From an uncultured Clostridia bacterium (GTDB lineage: Bacteria; Bacillota; Clostridia; Christensenellales; Aristaeellaceae), in contig CAMVAJ010000004.1 of the NCBI GenBank assembly GCA_947165425.1, positions 34,989 to 98,988 of the forward strand: a stretch of DNA of 64,000 bases. Reading direction: 5' to 3'. The notes beneath the pieces are model-generated. The model did not search any database. It saw nothing but the letters and a program-made list of their open reading frames with translations, and was not told where the DNA came from. The position numbers were made by a program, and so were the translations under genes. Each line of letters opens with the position of its first letter. The stretch's first letter is position 1. Shown here piece by piece: positions 1-10,900 of the stretch.

Positions 1-281
1 CAGGGGTCCTCGGTGGCGGACTCCGCCGCGTCCCGCGCGTCCCCGGCCAGCTTCCGGAGGCCGCGCTCCGTCATGTCGTTCCCGCTCACCGCGCCCATCT
101 TCTCCCCGAGGAAGGCCTTCAGGGAGGCCGAGCTGTTGAACACCGTGCGGAGCAGCTTGAAGCCACCCATCTCCAGGTTCAGCTCCTGCTTCTCGGACTG
201 GGTGAGGCTGTAGGCGTACTTTTCGATTGCTTTTTCCCGGAGGATGCCGTCCAGGAGGTCGGCTGTCGCTCTCAACGTCAT
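1..281 (-). CDS. tldE: TldE/PmbA-family protein, N-terminal part (cut by window edge)
   Basis: The leftward frame starts at the ATG at 281-279 and runs off the left edge, so only about 93 residues are visible. It begins MTLRATADLLDGILREKA and continues with a helical segment like the N-terminal domain of PmbA/TldE proteins. The start lies 3 bases after the stop of tldD, which is the classic partner. TldD and TldE form a heterodimeric zinc metalloprotease that trims unfolded peptides and, in several bacteria, removes leader peptides from modified peptides. TldE is the subunit without the HExxxH metal site. The assignment rests on the tldD neighbour plus the N-terminal fold; the diagnostic C-terminal part is outside the window. 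Confidence 0.75.
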   Translation of the reverse strand, partial: MTLRATADLLDGILREKAIEKYAYSLTQSEKQELNLEMGGFKLLRTVFNSSASLKAFLGEKMGAVSGNDMTERGLRKLAGDARDAAESATEDP

Positions 282-284
282 CGC

Positions 285-1670
285 TTATCTGCCTCCTATC
301 ATGATCTTGCATCTCATATGCGGGCCGCCCATGCCGACCGCCATGGGCTGCTTCTTGCCGCAGAAGCCGCTGGAGGACCACTCCACCCCGTCGGAGACCA
401 TGTCCACGGTCTTGAGCATCTCGAAGGCGACGCCGGTCACCGTCGTGTCCAGCAGGGCGCGGCCGAGCTTGCCGTGCTTGATCGCATAGCCGCAGGTCAC
501 GCCGAACATGAACTCGCCGGTCAGGTCCGCCTGGCCGTTGCCCGAGTCGATCAGGTAGTAGCCGTCGTCCACGGAGGAGATCAGCTCCTCCACCGTGTGC
601 TTTCCCGGCAGGATGCAGGTGTTCCGCATCCGGATGAGGGGCTCGTCGGCGAAGGTCCAGCCCCGGGCGTTGCCCGCGGGCCGCACGCCGAACTCCGCGG
701 CGCTCTCCCGGTCGTTCATATAGCCCACGAGGATGCCGTCCCGGATCAGCACGGCGTCCTCCGCCCGGGTGCCCTCGTCGTCCAGGTAGACGGGCAGGGG
801 CGCGGGCGCGCCCTCCCAGGTGTGGGCGAAGTCCACCATCGTCACCAGCTCCGAGGCGACGCGCTTGTGCAGGCTCGGCCCGGCGACGCTCCCGCCGCGC
901 ACCAGATCGGCCTCCACCGTGTGGCCCACGGCCTCGTGCGCCAGCATGCCGCCCATCATGCCGCCCAGCACCACCGTCTTGTAGCCCGCCTCGGCGTAGA
1001 CGCCCTCCTTCTTGTCCATGAGCTTCGCGTAGAGGCCGTCGATGCCGGGGAAGATCGTCTCCGGATGGGCGAAGTTGTCCTCGAAGCAGCCGTAGCCGCC
1101 GAAGGCCTTGAACAGCTCCACCGGGACGCCCTCCGCGGTCTCGGCGCTCATCATCACATAGATATAGCACCGGGGCGTCGTCAGATGGCCGCAGCAGGCG
1201 TCGGAGGTGTAGACGATCCGGTCCTGGGAGTCCTCGTAGTACACCACCGTCCGGCTCGTGAGATCCGGATACTTCGACGCGATATAGCCGTCCACCGTCT
1301 TGCACAGCTCGATGATCCGCCGCTGCTCCGCGTCAGCGATCTCCCGGTTCAGCGGCACGAAGCCCGTCCCGGCGGAGGGCGGCAGCGGCACGCTGCGCCC
1401 GGAGTGCCGCCCGAGAGAGAGGGCGTTCTCCGTCGCCGCGCGGATCACCTTCTCCGCCGCCTCCGGGGAGTACTCGGCGATGGAGGCGAAGCCGAAGGTG
1501 CCGTGGTTGTTGACCCGGGCGTTGATGCCCGACGCCTCGCTCCGGGCGTTCTGCACGAGGTTCCCCTTGAGCAGCACCACGCGGCGGGTGCGGTTTTCCT
1601 GTCCCCGCAGCACGGTCTGCACGCCGTCGGCGAACAGACTCGTCCGGGACCCGATGATATCCTGTAGCAT
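285..1670 (-). CDS. tldD: Metalloprotease TldD
   Basis: 461 residues, the normal length for TldD. The metal-binding HExxxH motif is present as HEAVGH at residues 245-250, inside the family block MLAHEAVGHTVEAD. A conserved cysteine-containing segment (MFGVTCGY) lies near the C-terminus. TldD is the catalytic zinc subunit of the TldD/TldE protease, a cytoplasmic enzyme acting on unfolded peptides. The pair is transcribed leftward as tldD-tldE with a 3-base gap, so translational coupling is likely. A near-consensus promoter lies about 75 bp upstream. No RiPP cluster is adjacent, although a short acidic peptide gene of unknown role is encoded about 10 kb away. Confidence 0.93.
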   Translation of the reverse strand: MLQDIIGSRTSLFADGVQTVLRGQENRTRRVVLLKGNLVQNARSEASGINARVNNHGTFGFASIAEYSPEAAEKVIRAATENALSLGRHSGRSVPLPPSAGTGFVPLNREIADAEQRRIIELCKTVDGYIASKYPDLTSRTVVYYEDSQDRIVYTSDACCGHLTTPRCYIYVMMSAETAEGVPVELFKAFGGYGCFEDNFAHPETIFPGIDGLYAKLMDKKEGVYAEAGYKTVVLGGMMGGMLAHEAVGHTVEADLVRGGSVAGPSLHKRVASELVTMVDFAHTWEGAPAPLPVYLDDEGTRAEDAVLIRDGILVGYMNDRESAAEFGVRPAGNARGWTFADEPLIRMRNTCILPGKHTVEELISSVDDGYYLIDSGNGQADLTGEFMFGVTCGYAIKHGKLGRALLDTTVTGVAFEMLKTVDMVSDGVEWSSSGFCGKKQPMAVGMGGPHMRCKIMIGGR

Positions 1671-1744
1671 CCAATTCCTCCCTGTCAGCCTGTCGATTCG
1701 GATCGGGGCTGCACCGCGCCGATCCGAGGATACCGGTTTTGCCT

Positions 1745-1773
1745 ATTGTACAATAGCGCCGCCGGTTTTGCAA
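1745..1773 (-). promoter_or_regulatory. Sigma-A-type promoter for tldD-tldE
   Basis: On the minus strand, TTGCAA (1773-1768) is followed after 17 bp by TACAAT (1750-1745). It points into tldD, which starts at 1670. Confidence 0.75.
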
Positions 1774-1841
1774 CCGGGTCTGAGCCGGGCCGCGAAGCCG
1801 CGTGACGGACGAATTGATTGTAAAAAACCTTTCCCTATATA

Positions 1842-1870
1842 TTGCCGCCGGCGGGCGGCCGTGATATACT
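1842..1870 (+). promoter_or_regulatory. Promoter for the giant beta-helix protein gene
   Basis: TTGCCG (1842-1847), a 17 bp spacer, then TATACT (1865-1870) preceded by TG at the extended -10 position. It leaves a leader of about 95 nt before the ATG at 1972. Together with the divergent tldD promoter it accounts for the 301-base gap 1671-1971; nothing else is visible there apart from a weaker AT-rich alternative near 1814-1843. Confidence 0.65.
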
Positions 1871-1971
1871 TAATCTGGGTTAGTGTATAGCCCTTATTTG
1901 AGCACCCTTCCACGCCTGTCGGCGCGTTCCGATTTGATGCTGCTTTCACCTGTCAGAGGAGGTTCCATACC

Positions 1972-4900
1972 ATGACAACAAAGGCCATGAAGCGTTTCCT
2001 CTCGGCGCTGCTGTGCGTCGCCGTGGCGCTGAGCCAATTCAGCGCGCCTGTTTTGGCCGAGGAGATCGAGGAGGAGGTCGTGGCGGTCGTCGAGACCGTC
2101 TCCGAGCCCGATCCCGCCCCTGCCGCCGAGCCGACGCCGGAGCCCACGGCCGCGCCCACCGCCGAACCGACGGCGGAGCCCACGGCTGAGCCCACCGCCG
2201 AGCCGACCGCCGAACCCACGGCGGAGCCCACCGCCGAGCCGACGGCCGAACCCGCCGCCGAGGAGGAGCTCCCCGAGGAGACCCCCGCGTCCGAGGTGGA
2301 GGAGGTCATCGACGTTGTCGAGGAGGAGCCCGTCCCGGAGGAGACCGCCGAGGAGGCCTCCGAGGAGGACGAGGTGGAGACCGACACCGCCCTCGCCGGG
2401 GCGGAGATGACCTGGGCGGATCTGCAGGCTCTGATTGAAGATGGAGACGACACCATCATAACGCTGACCAGCGACGTGACCGCCACTGCAAAAGACGGCC
2501 CCCTGACCCTCGAAAAGGGCGCGGAACTGACGATTGACTTAAACGGTCATACGATCAACCGCGCATTGACCGAGCCCGTGGAAGAAGGCAGTGTCTTTGT
2601 GCTGAATAATACAGCCTCTCTGACCATTCAGGGCAGCGGCACGATAACCGGCGGCTACACAAGCGACGAAGGCGGCGCCTTCTATCTGAACAAAAAAGCT
2701 GAACTCATACTTAACAATGTCAACGTCACCGGCAACCACTCCGTGAACGGTGCAAGCGCGGTGTATTCTGCTGACAGTAACCATTTTAGTATGACCGGCG
2801 GCAGTATCACTCGAAACGTCAGCGACACAGCTGGCAACTATGCAATCACTGTGTCCGACGGCTTTCTTGTGGATGGTTCTGCCACAATCGCGGGAAACAC
2901 CTCCGCCGGCGCAGAAGCCAACGTATTTGTACCAGAAGATTGTACAATCGAAATCAGTAATGACTGGCTCGCGCAGGACGCGCACATCGGAGTCACCATG
3001 GAGGCTGTCCCAACCTCAGAAAGCCCCATTGTATTTACATCCAACTTTAAGAATTGCGCGCCGCTCACCGTCTTCACCAGCGATAGCCCCGAGTACATGG
3101 TCGTGCTGGAGGGCGGCGAGGCCGCCCTGGCCCCCGGGCGGAGGTACAGCCTCACGGCGGGCAGCGCGGCGGGCGGCGCCGTGGCGCTCGACCAAGCGGA
3201 GGCCGTGCCGGGCAACATCGTCACCGTGACGGTGACAGCGGACGAGGAGTATCTTTTCCGCGCGCTGACCTTCAAGGACGGCGAGGGGAAGGACGTGGCC
3301 GTCACGGCCACCGAGACCACCGCCCCGGACGCGGCAGCCGGCGTGAAAACCTTCACCTTCCCCATGCCCCAGTGCGACCTGACCGTCGGCGCGGCCTTCG
3401 CGCGGCACATCTACTATATGAACCTGAGCGGCGGCACCGTGGACGTGAACGCGGACGAATGCCCCTTCCTCTCCCCCGCGGATACCGTCTGGTCCAATAG
3501 CTGGTACTGCGCGGAGGGCAAAGTCACCATCGACGAGCGCGTGACCGTGGAGGGCAGCGTCAACCTGATCCTCAGCAACAACTCGACCCTGAACATCCCC
3601 AAGGGCATCAGCGTCGTCGACGGCGCAAGCCTGACCATCTGGGCCCAGGATCTCAACACGGATTTGGATGCCGGCAAGCTGAGCATCACAGACGTTGACG
3701 AGGGTCACGCAGGCATCGGCGGCTTCCTGAAAGGGACGACAAGGGGCCTCTGCGGCGACATCACCATCAATGGCGGCTCCCTCAATATCACTGGCGGTGC
3801 GGGCGCCGCAGGCATCGGCGGCGGCAGGAACGCGTCCAACGGAACCGTCATCATCAACGCCGGCGATGTCTGGGCCTACAGCAGCGGCGGCGCGGCGGCC
3901 ATCGGCGGCGGCGAGCTTGGAACCGGCGGCACCATCACCGTCACCGGCGGCTTCGTCATGGCCACCGCCCAAGGCAATTACGGCGCGGGCATCGGCGGCG
4001 GCATGAACCGCGGCGCCGGCACCATCACCATCACCGGCGGCACCGTCGCCGGCACTGGCGCAGCCAACGCCGCCGGCATCGGCTGCGGCTCCCAGGGCCT
4101 GGACGGCACGATCGTACTCAGAGGCGGTGAAGTCCACGCCACCGCCGGCGCGAAGAGCGGCGACGCCCCCGTGGTCGGCCTCGGCAGCGGAGAGCCCACC
4201 GCCACCGTCACCGTGCTGATGACCTACCCCGACGGGGCAACAAAGGGCGTCAAGTATCGCGCCACCTCCTACGGCGGCGCGTCCGTCACGCTGGAGAAGC
4301 ATTTCAAGGCCGGCGACGTCCCGGTCTACCGCTCCGATTTCCGCGCGACGGATCTGAGCGCCATCGCAGACAAAAACCTCTATCCCTACGAGTGCTACGC
4401 CTTCGCCATTCACGACAGCGAGCGCGAGGATTTCATCGCCTTCGACGACGTGCCCTGCACGCCGGGGCAGCCGGCCACCTATACCTTCAAGGATCCCTCG
4501 TTCTTCAACAACACCACCCCCTACGAGGGCATGCCCTTCTCCGGCTGGCAGATCGGCGACGACGACGTGCTGCAGCACTTAAAGCCCGTGGGCAGCGAGC
4601 TCACCGTCTCCGAGGACACCCAGCTGACGATCGTGTGGCGTCACACGCCCTGGAAGAACATCCAGGCGCGGATCGACCGCGCCGCCAGCGGCAGCACCCT
4701 CGTCCTGGACGAGGACGCCACCGCCCTGTCCACCGACGGCCGCCTCGAGATCCCCGCCGGCAAGGAGCTGACCATCGACCTGCACGGCTACAAGCTGAAC
4801 CGCGGCCTCATCGACGCCACGGAGAACGGCAATGTCCTGATGGTGAACGCAGGCGCGAAGCTGACCCTGATCAACAGCCAGGGCACCGCGGAGCTCACCG

Positions 4901-7900
4901 GCGGCAGCACCACCGGCTCCGGCGGCTGCATCGTCAACAGCGGCGAGCTGATCATCCGGGGCGACAGCCCGATCCTCATCCACGACAACGCCGCGGAGGC
5001 GTCCGCCGGCGCCCTCTGGAACAGCAACACCGGCACGCTGACCGTCACAGGCCAGGTCACTTTCAGCGGGAACAAAGCCCGGGATCACGGCGGCGCTCTC
5101 GCCCTCCGCGGAACCGCGACCCTCAACGGCACCACCCTCACCGCCAACACCGCCACGCAGAACGGCGGCGCCATCTACAGCGAGGGCACTGTGAACGGCG
5201 AACGCCTCCAGGTGTCCGGCAACACGGCTTCGAGCGGCGGCGGCATCACGGTCAACGGCGGCACCGCGACCTACATGGGCTGCAAATTCCAGAACAACAA
5301 CGCGGTCGGATACAGCACCGGCATGTTCGCCCACGGTGTCGGCGAGGGCGGCGGCGTCAGAATCGCGGACGGCAGTCTGACCCTTGATAACTGCGAGATC
5401 ACCGGCAACACGGCCGCAACTTTCGGCGGCGGCTTCAGCGGCGGCAGCCTGAATGCAGTTTCAAATATCCTGAACTGCACCATCAGCTCCAACACCTCGA
5501 AGCACAACGGCGGCGGCATCTATTACTATGAGAGCAAGCAAGCCACCGTCTCAGGCTGCACCATCACCTACAACAAGACGGGCGGCAACGGCGGCGGCGT
5601 GTACATCGGCAGCAACGGCTATTCCGTCCATATAAAGCTCGACAACACATCCATCCAGTTCAACATCGCCCAGGAGCACGGCGGCGGCGTCTACTTACAG
5701 TACAGCGACACAACCCTGTCCGGCTTGATGAGAATCCACGACAACCATCTGCAGAATCAGAGCGGCGATTTTGACGATTTCTATCAGAAAAACATCTCCG
5801 CGTTTACACTCAAAAACCTTCACGAAAAGTCTTATATCCGCTATGAGCATGAAAAGAAGCCGACCGAAGCGAATCCGATTGCCATCGGCTTCACCGACAA
5901 GGACTATACAGGAAAGCTTGCCTCAAAAGACCCAGCCTTCGTCTTCGACATAAGCGGAGGCAAAATCTCCTGGGTCACCGGCCTCAAACAGACAGCCGAT
6001 TATGTGACCAACGACGGCGCGGACAGCGGCAGCCACGAATGCTTTGTCCTCCACCCCGGCTACACCGATTGGCAGAGCGGCAGCTGGTATCTCGCGGAGC
6101 ATGGGATCAGCGCGATCCCCAGCCGGATCGAGGTTCACGGCAGCGTAAACCTGATCCTCCCCGACGGCGCGGAGCTGATCGCCCCGTCCGGCATCACCGT
6201 CCCCCCGGGCAGCAGCCTGACGATCTACGGTCAGTCCGGCCAGTCCGGCCATCTGAGGGCCGAGGGCGCCAGCGAATACTACTACAGCGGTCCCGCCAGC
6301 GGCAACGCAGGTATCGGCGGCTTTCAGGGCAGCTCGGGCAGCATCACCATCCACAGCGGTAAAGTCACCGCAGTGGGCGGCAAGTGGGCCGCGGGCATCG
6401 GCGCAGGCTCCAACGGCACGGCCGGCCCGATCACCATTCTCGGCGGCACCGTCAACGCCTCAGGCGGCAGCGGCGCCGCGGACATCGGCGGCAGCTACTA
6501 CGGCACCGCCGGCACCATCCTCATTCAGGGCGGCCGTGTCAACGCAACGGGCACCTATGGCATCGGCGCCGGCCAGGATCAGTCCACGGCCGACATCCAG
6601 CTCAACTGGACCACAGGCACCAAGGCGAACCTGAAGATCAACGCCAGCGCCTATCGCGGCACGGTCACCCTGCTCAACAGCTTCTCGGACGAGCAGGGGG
6701 AGCGGATCTTCATGCCCAAATCCGGCGTCACCGCCGAGGATCTGGCCGGGGTCACCCTCGTGGCCTGCTCCGAGTTCAAGGCCACCACCTGGGCCGGCCT
6801 GCAGCAGATCATCAACGCGGCGAACGAAACCCAGGACGAGACGGTCATCACCCTGGAGGCGGACATCACCGCCCAGTCCACGGACATGGCCCTCCTGTTC
6901 GACGGCGGCAAGCACATCATCCTCGACCTGAACGGGCATACCATCGACCGCAAGCTGGACCATCCCGACTATCGGGGCAACGTGATTCTCATCAGAGATG
7001 GCGCGTTGCTGACCCTGCGCTCCGCCGGCGTCATCACCGGCGGCTATTCAGAGGCTTGCGGCGGCGGCATCGAGAATTACGGCATCCTCACTGTCGGCAA
7101 GGGCGTGAAGATCACCAAGAACCGCGCGGAGACGGCGGGCGGCGGCATTTCAAACAACGGTACGCTGTATCTCGAGGGCGGCACGGAGATTTCCTACAAT
7201 ACAGCCGGCATGTACGGCGGCGGTCTCGAAAACGCGCGCAATAGCACGGTTGTCATCAATTCCAATGCCGAAAACGTCTCCGATGTCAAGATAACTGACA
7301 ACACGGTGACCGTCACCGACAGCACCGTACTCGATTACGAAGGCCACGGCGGCGGCATCTGGAACAGCGGCACGATCCGGGGAACCAAAGCCTATGTGAG
7401 CAGCAACAGCGCCCCTCAGGGCAACGGCGGCGGCATCTGGAACAGCGGCGTCTTCACGTTGAATTACCTGTACGTCAGGAGCAATACCGGGGCTATCAAC
7501 GGCGGCGGCATCGCCAACTTCGGCTCCATGTCTCTTGAGATGGCCTACATCACCGCCAACAAGGCGACCCGCAACGGCGGCGGTCTCTACAACGGCACGG
7601 ACAGCTTCTACAATAAAACCGGCGTGTTCTCGACATTGGGCAGGGAAATCTCCCGTAATACCGCTGCAATTGGAGGCGGTATCTACATCCAGGACGGATC
7701 GGTCACCCTGTCCGACACCATCGACGTCTCCACCAACACCGCGACGGAGCGCGCCGGCGGCATCGCCTTCCTGGGCGGCAGCCTGAAGGTATCAGATTGC
7801 TGCTGGGTGAGGTCCAACACAGCGGCGGACCAGCGGTCCAACCTGCTCGTCGGCGAGGGACTGACCTTCAGTGTCGGCGCCCTGAACGAGCTGAGCCAGA

Positions 7901-10900
7901 TCGGCGTCACCACCGTGGCCAAGCCCGCCGAGGGCAAGCCGGTCCCCTTTACCACGAGCCAGGAGGGCTTCGAGAGCAGCCATTTCTCCTCCGACAACGA
8001 GCGCTACGTGATCTGGCCGAGCGGCAACGCGCTCACCGTCGCCACGTCGCTCAAGGAGACCGTGGATTACGCGCAGCCCGGTTGGACCTTATCGAGCGCG
8101 GCATGCTATATCCTCACCCCCTACGTCGATCAGTGGGAGAACGGCAGCTGGTACGCCGTGACCGGGGACGTCACCATCGACACGCGTGTCAGCGTCAACG
8201 GCGACGTCAACCTGATCCTCTGCGACGGCGCGACGCTGAAGATCCCCAGGGGTATCAGCGTCAACGGCGGGAGGGCGCTGACCATCTGGGGGCAGTCCCT
8301 CCAGACCGGCAAGCTGATCATCGACGCGCCCGTCACTTATGGTCTCGCCGGCATCGGCGGCTATCAGACCGTCTCCGGCCGAATCACCATCAACGGCGGT
8401 GACCTCGACGTCAAGGGCGGCTCTAATGCCGCGGCCATCGGCAGCTTCAGGGGGCAGAACGCCGGCACCATTACAATCAACGCCGGCAAGGTGACCGCCT
8501 ACAGCGGAAGCAGCGTCGCTATCGGCTCCCCCGGCAGTGAGGGCGGCGTCACCATCAACGGCGGCACGGTTCGCGCCGAGACCGCCAGCACCCTGTACCC
8601 CGCCATCGGCGGGACCCGGATCGAGCTGAGCTGGAAGCAGTCCGTCAAGGACATCACGAGCATCACGGCCATCTCTCCCAGCCTGGGCTACGGCTGCCCC
8701 GTGACGCTGAGAAGTCCCTTCCGGGACGCCGACGACCCGGATTATCTCCTGTCCATGGGCACGATCCAGGATCCCTCCGACCTGATCAACCGGACCCTGG
8801 TCCCCTCCGACGATTTCGTCGTGAGCAGCTGGAAGGAGCTGCAGCGGGTCATCAGCGAGGCCAGCGGTGATACCAAGGTCACCCTGGGCGCCTCCATCAC
8901 CGCGGAAGCTGACGATACGGCGATCGCGATTCCCACCGGCAAGACCATCACCCTTGATCTGAAGGGCAAAACCCTGAACCGGAACTGTGCGTCCAGGGCC
9001 ACCGGCGGCAGTGTCATGAATGTGCTGAGCGGCGCCTCGCTGACCATTGTCAACAGCGCGAAAAGCAACGCCTACATCAAGGGCGGCAACACCAGCAACG
9101 GCGGCGGCATCTATGTCCAGCCCAGCGCCACGCTGATCATCATGGACGGAACCATCCAGATCACCGGCAACAAGGCCTCCAGCGGCGGCGGCATCTACGC
9201 CGCCGGCACCGTCAACCTCTTTGCCGGCTACATCGGGGGGAACGAGGCCGCCCAGGGCGGCGGGATCTACGTCGCCTTCACCGGCACGCTCAATATCGAC
9301 GGTGATAAGGATACGATCATTATTACGTCGAACTACGCCACCTCCCATGGCGCCGGCATCTTCAGCGGCGGCACGATCAATATGCGCAGCGGCTGGATCC
9401 GCTTCAACAAAACGCAGGCCAGCGGCGGCAGCGGCAGCGGCGGCGGCGTCTACCTCAACGGCGGCAAGTTCCTCATGTCCGGCGGCGAGTTCTTCCAGAA
9501 CACCGCCGATCTCGGCGGCGGCGTCTATATCAACAGCGGCTCCTTCATCATGGAGAGCGCCAGCTCAATCAACAGCAACACGGCCAGCGACGGCGGCGGC
9601 GTCTTTAACGCTGCCAACGGCGTCCTCGAAGTCTCCGACAAATCCAGAATCATCTTCAATACCTCCACCGAACAAGGCGCAGGCGGCATCAACAACAGGG
9701 GCACCACCACCATCTCCGGCGGCGAGATCACCGGCAACAAGGCCAACACCAACGGCGGCGGCATCTGGAGCAACGGCAGCCTGACCCTCACCGGCGGCTC
9801 CATCACCAAGAACAGGGCCGGTCAGAACGGCGGCGGCGTCCTGTTCGCGGCCGGCACGCTGACCCTCTCCGGCGATCCGCAGATCGAGGACAACCAAAGC
9901 GACGCCTCCTATGGCAACTACCAGAACAATCTGTACATCACCAAGAATCTGCTCATCAATATCTCCTCCGCGCTCCCCACGGCCCATCGCGTGGGCATCT
10001 ACATGGAGGAAATGATGAACTATAACGAACCAGCCATCCAGTTCACCAGCGAACTCCGCCGCGGCGAGAAGGACGTTCCCTTCTTCTTCGACGACATGAA
10101 CGGTGTGATCGGTTTAATGGACGGCGGAGCCTGTCTCTCCCAGCCGATCCCCATAATCACAGAACCCGGCGAAGAGAGCGAGGGAGTAAATAAGACCGAG
10201 TACACTGCATACGGTTTGACCTATACCACACCGCTCGAATGTCCTTATCCTGTCCCGGCGCGAAAGATGTTCGTCGGCTGGAATGCGATACCCACCATCA
10301 TACTCAAAGAGTATGCGTATCATCAACAGCTTATTGAGTCGGGCCAAAGTATGGAAAATCCGGTTGATCTTGAACAGTACACAAAATTCTACAATGCCGG
10401 CGAGGGCATCAAAATCCTCGACTCGATTACGCTGCGCCCGGTCTTCACCCCGGTCATCTACCCGGTGATCAGCGCGGCCACGGCCACCTTCGACGGCAAC
10501 ATCAAGCTGAACTTCTACATCGACCTGGATATCGAGAGCCTGTCCCCCGAGGTGCGGGAGGGCTGCTACGCGGAGATGACCTGCAACGGCAGCACCATCA
10601 CCGTCCCCGTGAAGAACACCACCAAGAGCACAGAAGCCGGCATGAAGGGCAACCGCTTCAGCATCTCCCTCCTGGCCCGGCAGATCGACGACGTGGTTGA
10701 ATTCCGCCTCTACACCGGCGCAGGCACTCCCCTCTCCCTGGTCAACGCCGCCGGCACCAAGGTCTACGACGGCGAGACCGGCATCAGCTACAGCCTGATC
10801 CAGTACCTCGACTACATGGCCGTGCACGGCAGCAGCCGCATGCAGACCCTCGCCAAGGCCGCCAGGGACTACTGCTACTGCGCGAAGCGCTACTTTGACG

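Noticed and set aside
2140..2270. Short regular repeat that could suggest a CRISPR
   Set aside because: Units are 6-12 bp, contiguous, without spacers, and in frame as Thr-Ala-Glu-Pro codons in the giant gene.
9221..9784. Alternative-frame protein within the giant gene
   Set aside because: Ala/Ser/Thr/Pro-rich shadow of the GGGI repeats in another frame, with no start signal.
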